A stretch of DNA of 64,000 nucleotides from Isochrysis galbana (Eukaryota > Haptophyta > Isochrysidales > Isochrysidaceae): the NCBI GenBank assembly GCA_018136815.1, contig CM030935.1:4506159-4570158 (forward strand), written 5' to 3'. Position numbers and translations under genes: made by a program. Shown piece after piece: positions 30,078 through 42,148 of the stretch; within the stretch, counting starts at the first letter, position 1; each line of letters opens with the position of its first letter. The notes under the pieces were generated by a model, which did not search any database, had not been told where the DNA came from, and worked only from the letters and a program-made list of their open reading frames with translations.

Positions 30078-31907
30078 ATGAGGCTCTCGTCGTCACTCCT
30101 GGCTTGCGCCTTCGCCCTCGCCTGCGATGCTCTTCTTGATGTGTGGAAGTGCGACGACCAACGGTGCTGGAAGGCGGACAATACCTCCGTCGCGAATGCG
30201 ACGAATTCGTCGGTCTTCAAGAACTTCTCCTGGTCGCATTGTGATGATCACCTTGACGACGGCAAGCGCCAAGTTGACGATGTCAATGCTGCTAAGGAGG
30301 ATCTATCGGCCGCCGCGCTTCAAGTGCAAGAGGCCACCTCGAGTGTATTAAGCGCAATGGAGACGGCAAGTAACACGGTGGTGAAGGCTGAGCATGATTT
30401 GCGGTCAGCCCGGCGAGAAGCAACTAACCTGCTTCTGCAGATGAAAATGGCTCACACCCGCGAGCTGGATCAGCTTGCAGAGATCGAGTCCCAACGCCGA
30501 GCAGAAGCGCTGGCCAAGATGCAGGCCGAGGTCGATGGGCTATCCGTTCAGGCTGCTGACGCCGCGGCGGAGGCCGCCCTGGCGAGGGTTGAGATGCAGC
30601 GTGTAACTGTGAATATGGAGGAGCAGTTGGCATCAATGCGCGAAGAGGCATCATCAAGGCTGATGGAACTCCAGGCGGCACACGAGTATGAGCTGACGAA
30701 GATGATGGAGGCCGAGAAACACGATCGGGTTCAGGCTGTGCAAGCTGCTGTAGAGGCAGCGGAGGCCCGCGTACATGAGGCAGAGCATGCGGCCTTTGAG
30801 GCGGCAAAGCTGCAGCAACTTGCGGAAGCTGCTGCAACGCGAGCTGCCAAAGAAGCAGAAGTTGCGCGTACGGAGGCCGCAGAAACACTTCGACAGACGA
30901 AAGCAGAGCACCAACGTGAAGTCGCTGAAATAGCGAGGGTAGAAGCGCAGCGTCGAGAAGAAGAGGTCGCCAAAATTAAGGGCGAAGCACATCAGCGTGC
31001 GATTGAAGCTGCACGAGCACAGGAGGAGGCACTGAAGGCAAAGTCCGCCGCGAAGCTCCTTGCCACCGAAGCAGAGGAACGTGCCGCATTTCTGCAAAAA
31101 GAGGCAGAAAAGCAAGCCATAGAGCTCCGAGAACAGCAGAGGAACGCCGTGCAAAGGGTCATGGCAGCCCATCGGATCGAGCTTAAGGAGGCGTCTCGAC
31201 AAGAAGAGCTGCGAAAGGCAACGATGCTGGGTGAGGCAGAGGATTGTAAAACGTCGCTGGCTGAGGCAAAGGCTGAGGCCAAGAATGCGCAGAAAGAAAA
31301 GACTTCGCTGGAGCACATCTTTCAGGCCTACAACCAAGAGAGGGAGAGGGAAATCCTATCATTTATCGAGAAGCAAATGCAAGAAGTCCATCACGGAATT
31401 GAGGAGGCTAAGCGAGCGGCAGACGAGATCCGTGACAATGTGATGCAGATGATGCGAGCGGAATGGCACCACAGTGCCCCGATGTCCTCAACAATTCTCA
31501 CGAATCAGGCTGAGGAGGCCAGTGGGATAAAAGAGCTGGATTCCTCGGAATACAAGCTCGATTCTTGGCTTCACGAGCGGGAGAACGCCAACAAAGTGGA
31601 GAACACCAACGTAGTGAAGGAGAGAGCTAGCAAGGTGAAGGAGAACGCGGACAAAAACGCCCAGGGGAACGCTCTTCAATCTCCGCCATCTGAAGCCGTA
31701 GGTGGTATGATGACCTTCGTCTTGGTCGTGGTCATATTGGTCGGGCTGAAAATCATTTTCCCTCGCTGTCGGAGCTCCGGTTCTTCTACATCGCCTCCTA
31801 GAAGCACAGATTCATCTCCAAGCACGCCCAGTAGCCCAAACACCCAGCGCTCCCATGGCCAACACGTCTCGCCTTACACAGGTCAAAATTCTAGATTTGT
31901 GAGGTAA
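30078..31907 (+). CDS. Secretory-pathway coiled-coil membrane protein
   Basis: Single-exon gene, 609 aa from this ATG. It opens with a good signal peptide (MRLSSSLLACAFALACDA) and a short Cys-containing region with several N-x-S/T sites. Residues about 60-500 are an almost unbroken coiled coil rich in Ala, Glu, Arg and Gln (for example RREATNLLLQMKMAHTRELD, EAARAQEEALKAKSAAK). One hydrophobic helix at about 542-561 (MTFVLVVVILVGLKIIF) is followed by a 45-residue Ser/Pro/Thr-rich tail. The likely topology is type I: the coil faces the lumen or outside and the tail the cytosol. No family is recognised. It might tether or organise membranes or the cell surface. In-frame ATGs from 29724 would bury the signal peptide and are disfavoured. 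Unlike most neighbours it lacks a CT/GA tract close to the start. Confidence 0.7.
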   Translation: MRLSSSLLACAFALACDALLDVWKCDDQRCWKADNTSVANATNSSVFKNFSWSHCDDHLDDGKRQVDDVNAAKEDLSAAALQVQEATSSVLSAMETASNTVVKAEHDLRSARREATNLLLQMKMAHTRELDQLAEIESQRRAEALAKMQAEVDGLSVQAADAAAEAALARVEMQRVTVNMEEQLASMREEASSRLMELQAAHEYELTKMMEAEKHDRVQAVQAAVEAAEARVHEAEHAAFEAAKLQQLAEAAATRAAKEAEVARTEAAETLRQTKAEHQREVAEIARVEAQRREEEVAKIKGEAHQRAIEAARAQEEALKAKSAAKLLATEAEERAAFLQKEAEKQAIELREQQRNAVQRVMAAHRIELKEASRQEELRKATMLGEAEDCKTSLAEAKAEAKNAQKEKTSLEHIFQAYNQEREREILSFIEKQMQEVHHGIEEAKRAADEIRDNVMQMMRAEWHHSAPMSSTILTNQAEEASGIKELDSSEYKLDSWLHERENANKVENTNVVKERASKVKENADKNAQGNALQSPPSEAVGGMMTFVLVVVILVGLKIIFPRCRSSGSSTSPPRSTDSSPSTPSSPNTQRSHGQHVSPYTGQNSRFVR

Positions 31908-31929
31908 GAATAACGCTCTTAAGGGTGGA

Positions 31930-33420
31930 TCAATTAACCATGACTTCGGAGTACAAGCACAAACGTAAGTCTTACCATGGGGGTATTGCGGAAAGAAGCA
32001 ATCTGTGACTGAAAGAGTTCGAAGGGTTAATAATAATATAACTGAGCACATCTCCGTACATGGGAGGGTGCTCCTTGCAAACTTTATAATATACGGAACT
32101 TCTAGGTATTGGCTATCCACCGTCGTCCCACCCAGCTGGTTCATGGAGGCTATAGACGCTGATGTCCACGCCCTCCTTTGGGACAGGACACCCACACTGA
32201 GAGCCGATGAGCTGGGATCGACCCGGGAAGGAAAGAAATGGGTAACACATCCGACCTACCCGAGGGTGGGTCGCACCGAAGGGGACTCGAAATTGGGGGT
32301 AGGCTTGCTACCGATGGCGGAACACCCGAAAGCTCTGCAAGCGATATGGATAATCATAATCATAATCAGGTACCTTACGCATTCGACAGCCGACTGGAAG
32401 GTCGCTTTAGACCAATGGTTCAACCGTACCTCATTAGGGATAGGGGCAGTTCTCTCGACGATCAATGTACATCGGCTCACGGACAGCATTGGAGGGCACA
32501 GCACGCTGCCTCACTTTTGGAAACTAGCGCTGGCCAACTTCCCGAAACTGAAGCTCGGCAGACACGTAGTGACACACGAGGGGGCACGGGGCGCCCCCAT
32601 CTGGCACGACCCACACCTGAAACCACCTAACATCCATCACTCACACAGAGCAAAGTGGGAGAGGATGCAGACGGTAGTAGTCCATATCACACGATCAACC
32701 CCGACGCGGCTGTCTTCTTTCTACACAAAAGACGAATGTTCCGCATATCTTGCGGCCGATGTGGCTTGGATCCGACACAAAGGCAGATACATATCGGTTA
32801 CACCCTTTCTAAAAGCTCGTGGGATAAGATAATAACATGGGCAGCTAACGCCCTTGCGATACCTAACATAACTTATATAGAACTGCTTAGGAAAACGGCC
32901 AAGGCACTCCGGACTCCGGCCTGCTGGAGAAGACGAAGGCCTAGAGCCTCAGGCGAATCCAGATGACCACAACATAGGAGATATTCTATCGGACGACGAA
33001 GGCAGATACTATCTCCAAAAGAGGGGCACGTACCACAACGTACGCCTCAACGTCATGGGAGAGCCCCACGTGTACGAGCCGGCACTCCTGCAGCCGCCAC
33101 CTAGCCACCTAGAGAACTACGAACCCCGCTTAAATGGGGAAACGCCTATGACGGACCGGCCGATATGGCATACCCACTGCCTCAGGAGTACGCGCTGCAA
33201 GGCACTCGTAAGACGCTCGAGGACGTTGACGTGAAAACACTCACGAGCGCATACCTAGCGGCGAGAAAAACGAAAAGACAAAAGGCGACTATCCGATGGG
33301 AAGAGAGGCTCCCGGGCCTCAAGGACAAATGGAAGCAGATATCTCAACTTTATAGATACAAGATACAACTTCTTGACACCCCGTGACTCGTACCTGCACT
33401 CCAAACACATCCTGCGGCTT
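31930..33420 (+). mobile_element. LINE remnant: reverse-transcriptase thumb to C-terminal region
   Basis: The frame from about 31984 to 32832 includes HGRVLLANFIIYGTSRYWLS and VVPPSWFMEAIDADVHALLW, the segment that follows the catalytic palm in non-LTR reverse transcriptases, then FYTKDECSAYLA and RHKGRYISVTPFLK. It is interrupted by a stop at 32832 and continues in other frames (YIELLRKTAKALRTP; WKQISQLYRYKIQLL; then RDSYLHSKHILRLA near 33400). The last block matches the start of the C-terminal region in the copies at 14.9 and 48.4 kb. The palm and endonuclease are missing and the copy is dead. Confidence 0.85.
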
Positions 33421-33551
33421 GCGTTTGCGCCGCTCGCTCAGCTCGCTCAGTGGGCAGAGCAGGTAGCGGGCCAATCTCTGCAGGGACTGAGTGAGGCTTT
33501 CAGCCCCATTGGCGGGTCCGGCGCGGGACGTGTCGGTTTAGATTCTTCACC

Positions 33552-33972
33552 TGACGGATCCGAGGTTACCACTACCTCAGATGGGAACGGAGGGGACGGA
33601 AGGGAAGCGGCGAGAGGCACGGCGGAGGTAGGGGACGGGCTCATGACGGGCTCACCCGCCTCCAGAGGAGGCAAGGAGGCGGGCTTGGGAGAGGCAGAGC
33701 GAGGCGATGGAGCGGACATAGCGAGGATGAGAGCGGGGCGAGGGTGAGTGCGCGAGGGTTGTTGAGAGATGTGTTGTAGAGTGAATGTTCTTGACGAGGA
33801 GCGAGAGCGAGAACGGGACGAAAGCGAGAACGGGCGAGCGAGAGCGAACGACGGGAACGAGAGAACGACTACCAACCACAAGATGTCACGCTCACTCCAC
33901 ACTAACCCCACTTCCCCTCACATTCACGTATCCTTCCCCACCCAAACGGGGAACGGGGAATGGAAAAACAAG
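33552..33972 (+). mobile_element. LTR, first ~421 bp, cut by the assembly gap
   Basis: It starts TGACGGATCCGAGG and matches 46554-46982 at about 90% or more by eye (shared GGTTACCACTACCTCAGATGG and CTCATGACGGGCTCACCCGCC). The matching LTR elsewhere is about 854 bp, so its second half, and perhaps a whole element, is hidden in the N gap; the sequence after the gap is unrelated. Confidence 0.8.
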
Positions 33973-34072
33973 NNNNNNNNNNNNNNNNNNNNNNNNNNNN
34001 NNNNNNNNNNNNNNNNNNNNNNNNNNNNNNNNNNNNNNNNNNNNNNNNNNNNNNNNNNNNNNNNNNNNNNNN
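33973..34072. other. Assembly gap (100 N)
   Basis: Exactly 100 Ns, a conventional placeholder. The left side is LTR sequence and the right side a CT/C tract, both hard to assemble. True length is unknown. Confidence 0.98.
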
Positions 34073-34300
34073 CTCTCTCTCTCGCCCCCCCCCCTCTCTC
34101 TCCCTCCCTCCCTCCCTCCCTCCCTCCCTCCCTCTCTCTCTCTCTCTATTTCTCTCTTTCTCTCTCTCTCTCTCCCTCTCTCTCTCTCCCGCTGCGTGAG
34201 TGGACGCCGGCCGTCCTGCCGACGTCGCCCCCCCCCCCCCCCCCCCTCTCCCCTCTCGCCCCCCCCCTCCCCCCCCCCCCCCCTCTCTCACCGAACACTT
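34073..34300. repeat. CT / CCCT / poly-C tract upstream of the RNA polymerase I gene
   Basis: Interrupted (CT)n, (CCCT)n and C runs end about 200 bp before the start codon at 34494. It translates as Leu/Ser/Pro repeats that are not coding. Confidence 0.95.
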
Positions 34301-34493
34301 CTGAAAACCCCTCCCACACTTCATAGTTCGTCGCTGCTCTCACCCCCTTTCCCGCTCTCCTTCCCGCCCCTTCTCCCTTTCCCTCCCCCCCCCTCTCCAT
34401 CTCTCAGAACATCTCTTAAAACCCTCTCAGATATAGCAACCCGTTTGAGCCCCTTCGGCCCCCAACCCACCGCTCCTCGCCTCTCCACACGCG

Positions 34494-37400
34494 ATGGCAT
34501 CGTCGCGCCTCCCTCCCGACGCCTCCGTCGTGCGCGAGCTGCGCGAGCTGGTCCGACCTCACATCGACTCGTTCGACTGGTTTGTCCGCTACGGTCTCGA
34601 CGAGGCCGTCGATTCGCTTGAGCCGGAGGAGTTTGAGGAGGAGAGAGCCGGCGCTCGGGTCTCTCTCTGGCTCAACTCCGCCTCTCTCTTGCTGCCCAAA
34701 TCGGACGCGCGGCGCGAGCAGGATCTGTACCCTTCCGAGTGTCGACGGCGCGCCGCCTCATACACAGCTCAGCTGCGCGTCACCCTCAACTACTCGGTCA
34801 ACGGAGGGCCGCCGCTTGAATTCGAGAGAGCGCTCGGCCAGGTGCCAGTGATGGTCTGCTCGGCCGCGTGCCACCTGCGCAAGCTGGGCACGGCAGAGCT
34901 GGTGCGCAAGCGAGAGGAGAGGCACGAGCTCGGTGGCTATTTCATCGCCAACGGCAACGAGCGCGCCATCCGCCTGCTCATCGTGCCGCGCCGCAACCAC
35001 ATAACTGGCATTGTGCGCTCCTCGTTCAAGAACCGCGGGCCAACCTTCACGCAGTACGCCACCGTCATCCGCTGCGCCAACGCGGACCAGTCGTCGCTCA
35101 CGGTCGCCCTCCACCTCCTATCGACGGGCTCCGCCCGCCTGCGCATCACCATCTCCAAGAACGAGTTCTTCATCCCCGTCGTCCTGGTGCTGCGCGCCTT
35201 CCGCGACTGCTCGGACAAGGAGATCTACGAGCGCACTTTGGCGGGTGCGGGCGACGACCCCTTTGTGGCCGACCGCGTGATCGAGGCGTTGCGAGAGAAT
35301 CGCGATGACTTTGACGTTCCGCTGCGCACGCACGCGGAGTGCCTCGTTTTCCTCGGCCAGCGCTTCCGTGGCATCCTGCGGCGGCCACCGTGGGAGTCGG
35401 ACGAGGAGGCGGGTATGGTGCTACTGCGCCGGCACGTGTTCATCCACCTCGAGCACAGGAGCGAGTCAGGGCGTGGCGGTGCCAAGTGGGAGCTTCTCCT
35501 CCTCATGCTGCAGCGACTGTATGCGCTCGCCGCTGGCCGCGTATCCGCCGACAATCCGGACAGGTGCGTCGTTTCCCATGCGAATATGACACCTGGAGGC
35601 CGGCTTGACCACCCTGCCCGCGCCGCCGTGTTGGGGGCTCGAGGCCTCGCGCCAAGGAGAGGCACATCGTACTCTGGCGTGCACGCGCCGCCGCGGTCGC
35701 CGCGCCGCCTCTCATCCCGCCGTCTGTGGCCTATCCATGGGCGTCAGCGCACCAGCCTTCCGTTGATTATCCCCACCTCTTTCTATGGCCACAGCCTTGT
35801 CAACCAAGAGGTGCTCCTCCCAGGACACCTGTGGACGATGATGATGCGTGAGCAGCTGGGCAATTGGGTGCGTGCCGTTGGCGCGAGCATCAAGCGCGAG
35901 CTCGGGAAGCCCAACCCCCTATCAGTATCCGACGAGAAGTTGATCTCGACGGCGCTGCGCGGTGCCAGCGATAAGGTCGATCCAGGAAAGGCACTCTCCT
36001 ACTTTATTGCCACCGGCAACCTGCGGTCAGAGTCAGGGCTTGATCTCCAGCAGGTAAATGCGTGGCCGTGCATCCGTCTACCTGCCACCCTGCTCATCTC
36101 ATGCCCCTCATCGACCCGTGTTGTCCGCCCTCTGGCCCTCATGAGCGATGCCAAACATGCTCGTCTGACTGTCTCCTTAAGCCTGGCTGGATGATGACGT
36201 GGTCATGCTAACCCCATGACTTCCCCTCGCTGCTACGCTGATGGTCAGACCGCCGGGTTCACAATTGTCGCTGAGCGCCTGAACTATTTCCGCTTCCTCG
36301 CCCACTTCCGCTCCATTCATCGTGGAGCATTCTTCGCTCAGTTGCGGACGACCACCGTCCGCAAGCTGCTGCCGGACCAGTGGGGCTTCCTTTGCCCCGT
36401 CCACACGCCCGATGGCTCCCCGTGCGGTCTCCTCTCACACTTGGCCGAGCCCTGCTCCGTCGCGGTTGAGCAGCCGCCCCGTGGCTCGATGAGAGCTTAC
36501 CTTCTTCCGCATCTCGCCGCAGCCGGAGTTGCTCTCTTGCCGCTGGCAACCGGGCTGCCAGCCTCGAGCTACCTCCCCGTTTTGCTTGACGGAGAGGTGC
36601 GCAGGATGTTGCCGCCTGCTTGTCACGAACTCTATCACCACAATTGTGGCTCGCCTCGCCCCCTCCTCCCCGCCCAATCTGGGGTATGCTGCTTATGTCA
36701 AGCCCGTGCCGTAATCCCGTAACCTTGTAGGTCATCGGGTTTGTGCACGTTGACGCTGCACCGGCCACTACGTCCATCATCCGCCGCCTCAAGGTGCGAC
36801 CGCCCATCCACAATGGGCCAAAGCATGTGCCGTCATGTTGCTCGCAGTCGCGCCCGCTCAAACGATTCCTCCACCCATCTGATTGCCTGTGCGTGCTTGC
36901 CGATCAGGTCGTTGGCCCTGACTCACCCGACGTGGCCGCGCCTCTGTCACCGCCGTCGACACTTGGCGCGCTGGAGATTGCGCTTATTTTGCCGGGCGGC
37001 TCTCGTCGACCTCCCGCGCTGTACCTCGCGTCGCACGCAGCGCGACCGCTACGACCCGTCTCCAATCTGAGCCTCAAGGGGCGCGTCGAGCTCATTGGCC
37101 CTCTCGAGCAAACAACGCTGCGCGTTTCGTACGGGATAGAAGATCCAGGGAGGGGTGAGGCGAGCCATGCGGAGGTAGAGTCCCACAAGATGCTCTCTCT
37201 TGTCGCCTCCCTCACTCCCTTTTGCGACTTCAACCAAAGCCCTCGGAACATGTATCAGGTAGGCAAGCCGGCGGTCGAGGGGCCTTCGACGGCGATGGTG
37301 TCCACGGGGCACGCGCGGGTCGAGACCACTCCAAGCACGATTCTCACGCCAGTTTGTACTGACACCCCCCATGTGTGCCCTGCCCCTCTCTCCTCGATGA

Positions 37401-39483
37401 CAGTGCCAGATGGGTAAACAGACGATGGGCGTCCCGTTCCATGCTATCGGACAAAGGAGCGAGACCAAGGTGCGCCGACTTCAGCGAGTGCTTCTCACAG
37501 GCATCGCGGTGGACCTCTGCCCACTCGCCCGCAACCCTAGGGCTCGACAGCCCTAGCCCCCCGTGCATGCTGCATCGTGGCCACCATGCGAATCCAATCG
37601 ATTTGCGTCCCATTCCGGTGAGTAGGCGTACCATTTGCACACTCCGCAATCGCCAATTGTGCGGACATCTAACTACACGCGCTTTGGAATGGACGAATAC
37701 CCGCTCGGTACTAATGCCGTCATTGCAGTCATCTCGTACACCGGCTACGACATGGAGGACGCGATGATCGTCAACAAGGTGCCGCTTCAGCCGAGAGCGT
37801 GCGCGCCGCTTGTTGCCTTTACCTTCCGCAGCGGTTGAGCACATATTTCGACTCGATGCAACGCCTCCTCACCGGGAACCCCCATCCCCGACCACCCTTC
37901 ACTAGGCGTCGTACGAGCGCGGCTTCGCTCATGCGTCGGTGCGCACGACAGTCGAGGTCAACTTGAACAAATTGAAGCCCAAGGGCGGCGCTCCACACCA
38001 TCGTTTCGGCAACCTCTTGCCCCCTGACGGGCCGGCCTCCTCGTCAGGGCAGCCACAGAAGAAGTTCTGCGAGACACTCGGCGCTGACGGCCTGCCGGAT
38101 GTTGGCCAGGCGCTACGCGACGGCGACCCAATTTGCGCTATCCTCGACCTGGCCACTGGAGATCACGAGCTCAAGCTACACAAGTCGTCAGGCGGAGAGT
38201 CGGGCGGCGCAGCTATCGTGGAGGAGGTACGGCTCGTGGGCGGCGACGGCAACGTCGCTCACGGAGCCGCCGAGGCGCCGGCCGTTTTCATCCGCCTCCG
38301 ATACAACCGGAACCCCATTCCTGGCGACAAGTTCGCCACTCGGCACGGGCAGAAGGGCGTCCTCTCTCGACTGTGGCCTCAAGAGGATATGCCCTTCACT
38401 GAGTCCGGCTTGACGCCCGATGTGCTCTTCAACCCGCATGGATTTCCCTCGCGCATGACCATCGGGTGGGCGTGCGGCAGCGGCTGTGGCCCAGCGACCC
38501 CTATCCTTCCCTCCATTACCGCACACATGTCCTAGACGAAGGCGATGTGCTGAGCCACCCCTCCGTCGTTTGTTAGGATGCTTCTCGAGATTATGGCTGC
38601 CAAGAGCGGCGCATTACATGGAGTCACTCAGGACGCCACGCCCTTCAAGTTCTCCGACAAGCATCGGGCCGTAGACTACTTTGGGGAACAGGTGTTGAGA
38701 CGCCCGCCCGTATCCGGCGGTTGCCTCTGTGCCCTAGTATGTCGATGCACGCGCCTGCGCCCGGCCTCTTTCGACACGCACAAAGTCACCTTCTTCCTCG
38801 CCTATCGCTTCCTTCCAGCTCCGCAAGGCGGGGTTCGCCTACCATGGCACGGAGTCGATGTACTCTGGCCTCTATGGCACGGAGATGGAAGTCCAGATCT
38901 TTGTTGGCGTCGTCTACTACCAGCGGCTCCGACACATGGTTTCGGACAAGCACCAAGTCCGCGCGAGGGGTCCGATCAATCCTCTCACGCGCCAGCCCGT
39001 CCACGGGCGGAAAATTCACGGCGGCATTCGCCTAGGTGAGTGGTCACGACGGCACTTGGTTGGAGGAGCGTCGAGTCTTGCTCTGCCACGCACTCTTGCT
39101 CGCCTTCCGAAGGACTGCACCCATCCCGTCCGCGCTCATTTGCCTCCTTCCGGTCACTGCACCATCCAGGCGAGATGGAGCGCGATGCCTTGCTCGCGCA
39201 CGGCGTAGCATACCTCGTGCACGACCGCCTTTTCCACTGTTCCGATGAGGCGCGCACTCTCGTCTGCACGAAATGCGGGTCGCTCCTAGCGCCACGCATG
39301 AAACCGCCGGAGGGTCCGACGGCCCGGTTGGGGGCGCGAGAGACCCTATGCGCGGAGTGCGGCGACGGCAGCAACGTCGACGTCATCTCCTTGCCCTACG
39401 TTTTCATGTACCTCACGAACGAGCTAGCGGCTATGAATATCAAGGTGAGCGTCGACACAAAAGCTCCGGGGGTGCTGCGGTGA
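34494..39483 (+). CDS. RNA polymerase I second-largest subunit (RPA2/RPA135), eleven exons
   Basis: This subunit forms half of the active-site cleft of RNA polymerase I, which makes pre-rRNA in the nucleolus. Exons are 34494-35563, 35795-36053, 36249-36596, 36731-36793, 36908-37258, 37404-37469, 37626-37778, 37906-38465, 38577-38691, 38819-39035 and 39170-39483; they total 1171 aa with every phase matching, a normal length for the family. Signature blocks are [101 protein letters not shown] and [15 protein letters not shown]. The C-terminal zinc ribbon uses CTKCG and CAECG. The [11 protein letters not shown] and IVPRRNH blocks point to Pol I and not Pol II or III. Two introns (35564-35794 and 36794-36907) have lengths divisible by three and no stop, so they read through. 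It ends [12 protein letters not shown] like metazoan RPA2. Confidence 0.96.
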
Positions 39484-39750
39484 GAGGTGAGCAAACCGTA
39501 CGGACGCCTGCCCGCATCCACCGGATTGGGAGTCGCACGTGAGCAGCCACCGGCTTGGTAAAGCGACTATTGCGCAATTACCCTTCAGCAACGATCCTCG
39601 ACGGCTCTCGACAAAGAGGCTTCTATCGTGCATAATCAACCTTACCCGGCCGACACACGAGAATGTTTTGATGTATGGTGTATAGTGTGTGGTGGCATGA
39701 GATGATGCATGTGATACAAATAAAAAACATTCTTGAAGGAGTCCGCTAAC

Positions 39751-40275
39751 AAACCTACTTTTATAAGTAGGGGTCAATGTCAATGGGGGCCTCGCGCCCC
39801 CCTCTCTCAATGGCGGACACCCCCCGGGGTGGGCCCGTGCAATCAACCTCAGCCCCTGCCTTCTGGCAAGGGCTAGGCGCTAGGCATTCAACAATTTCAC
39901 CCAGACCCCCAGTGGGCGCGGGTCGTGAGCCGCACTCCCACGCCCGCGTTGGGCCTGCCCTCGAGCTGACTCCCCCCCTTCCCCTTCCCTGGTCGCCAGG
40001 CATACAGAGGTCGCTGGGCGGCTCCAATGGTTAGCGAGGCGAGCGTGGGAGAGGCGGGCGGGGGGCCAGGGGCTGAGCCCCAGCCTCCACTGCCCCCTGA
40101 GCCGCCCTTGCTGGCTGGACCTCTGGGAGTCCCCAAAGGACCTCGGAGAGCAGGCCATGGCGCACCGCATGGCGACGCGCCGCAGGGAGAGAGGTGGAGG
40201 AGAATGGAGAGAGGGAGAGGGGAGAGGGGCGGGATTTTTGCAATCCCCCCCGATGGAGTGCGGTACGTGAGAAAC
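39751..40275 (+). repeat. ~500-bp dispersed repeat (copy 4)
   Basis: Head AACCTACTTTTATAAG, then GGCCTCGCGCCCCCC, GGACACCCCCCGGGG, and tail GATTTTTGCAATCC with GATGGAGTGCGG. The insertion site used in copy 2 is empty. It starts about 270 bp after the RPA2 stop. Confidence 0.9.
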
Positions 40276-41230
40276 GGGAAACGGGCCCCGTTTGCGTTAG
40301 CAAACGGGCGCTTGCAGCAGCAGTCTTGAATAAAGTCCGGAAGGTCTGCAAGCCGCACGGCCCGAAGCGCGCATATATGTCACGCACGAGTACATTCTCG
40401 TCGCTCGTCGCCGCCCACAGCCGTTGATTCTCGTTGGATTCGAGCGAGCGAAAGGCGATCCGGCCCAATGCGTGAGTGCGTGGTGCGCAACAGCGGACAG
40501 CGGACAACGGCACTGCCGCGAACACTACAAGGCAAGCTGTCTCGATCGCGCTCGGGCGCAGCGCGCGGCGCCGCCTCACTCCACGCAGCTACGCCTCCCT
40601 GCGCCGCCTGCACCCAGCAATCCACATGTGCTGCGCTAGGCGATAGGGCGAGGAGGGAGTCCTCCAACTCCTGCGCGGTGTAGGGGAGAGTGGGCATCCC
40701 AGTGGCGAGATCGCTCTTTCAACCGAGTACCAGCGGGATTTTTTTTTGCAGAGCGGTTGTAAGAGGGTTGAAAGAGCTCTTCCAACCACGCTCCTCAAAC
40801 CTTACGAGAACCTTGCAAAAATCCTCTTTTTCTTTGGAGGGTTTTTGAGGAGGTTTCACTCGGGTTTCATTCGGGTTTCACTCCGGGGTTTCACTTGCTC
40901 GACTAACTACCGAGTAAAGCTGGGTGAAACCCGAGGAAAACAACGTTCTGCAAAATGGGAAACGGCGTTCTGCTGGCCGCGAGGGGTTTCACTGCGCCGC
41001 AAGAGGCTCCCGCGGGAATGGGTGGACCGCAGGGGGGGCGCGCCCTTCTCTCGCGCGAGATGCGCGTCTCGCGCCCCCCCATGGAGCCCCCAGAGCTCCC
41101 CATGCCCTCTCGGCGCTCACCGCCCGCGCTGACGCCGCTCGAAGCGGCGAGAGCCGAGGCCACATGGCCTGTGCGCTTCTAGCGCGACGGCTCCGATCGC
41201 ATGGGGCCGTCACAATGGAGCCCTTGGCAG
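40276..41230. other. Region with protein-like minus-strand fragments and GTTTCACT-rich sequence, no complete gene
   Basis: The minus strand at about 40500-40270 reads RIAFRSLESNENQRLW and ARFGPCGLQTFRTLFK into the repeat, possibly mobile-element protein debris. At 40840-40930 the motif GGTTTCACT is repeated four times, and CTCTTTCAACC/GGTTGAAAGAG inverted copies lie at about 40710 and 40760. No intact gene. Confidence 0.4.
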
Positions 41231-41232
41231 TC

Positions 41233-41600
41233 GGAGCGCGCGCCGAGCTGAGGGCGAGCAGCGAGAGTGAGGATGGGAGGAGGGAAAGTGATGGGGAGCC
41301 AGAGGGGGAGGGTTGTCACGATGAGAGGGGAGGGGAGGGAGAGAGAGTGAGCAGCTGAGCAACAGCGATAGCGACATCGAGAGATCGAGGGAGAGGGAGA
41401 GGCAGAGCGATGGGGAGCGCGCGCCGAGCTGAGGGCGAGCGACGAGGATGAGGATGGGAGGAAGGAAAGTGAGGGGGAGGGGGAGCTGGAGGGGGAGGGT
41501 TGTCACAATGAGAGGGGAGGGGAGGGAAAGAGAGTGAGCAGCTGAGCGATAGTGAGAGTGACATTGAGAGATCAAGGGAGAGGGAGAGGCAGAGCAATGG
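41233..41600. repeat. Two tandem ~183-bp purine-rich units
   Basis: Both units begin GAGCGCGCGCCGAGCTGAGG and contain GGGAGGGTTGTCAC and GAGTGAGCAGCTGAGC. They are strongly purine-biased with no coding. Confidence 0.85.
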
Positions 41601-42148
41601 TGAGAGGGAGAGGAACAACCCAAGACCCCTTTCTAGCAGATGGCTTAGTCTTTGTTGCACTGCATGTGGGTGGTAGTGTTCCTTAGCATCTGGACAATGT
41701 GGAGTGTGTGTTCTATTGTTCCACTGTGCTTGGAAAATTGGGAAATCAATTAATGCATCCTCTCAAGCATAGGGACCGAAATGTCCTTAAACTACCACAG
41801 GATGCATGATGCGTTACGTGTAACTCTCTCTATGAGAGACCGTGCCTTGCATTCCTATGACTTGCCATCACCCACAGTCTTGAGGGGTGGGGTAGCCTTG
41901 CACAAGATCCAACCTCATGATGCGTAACGTGTAACTCCCTCTGGGAGACCGTGCCTTGAGTGTTGTGACCAAGGCTACCCACTCACCCTTCTTTTTCTCG
42001 ATTGTTCCTCAAACGCCCTCCTCAGCCCAGCCTCACAAGGAGCACACATGCCCCCCCAAGCTACGTGGGGGAGGGCACATGATGGGTGATGGCAGCCAAC
42101 TCGCGCTGGTGGGGTGCGAGGGGCCGGGGGACATGTGCGTCTACTCAC

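Noticed and set aside
35564..35794. Continuous coding through RPA2 positions 35564-35794
   Set aside because: The frame is open, but removing it as a GT-AG intron restores the conserved [16 protein letters not shown] block, so it is an in-frame intron.
39424..39483. Intron at MNIK|GTGAGC near the end of RPA2
   Set aside because: The sequence looks like a donor, but family members end at or just after the equivalent NIKV.LD segment and a stop follows at 39481, so no further exon is needed.
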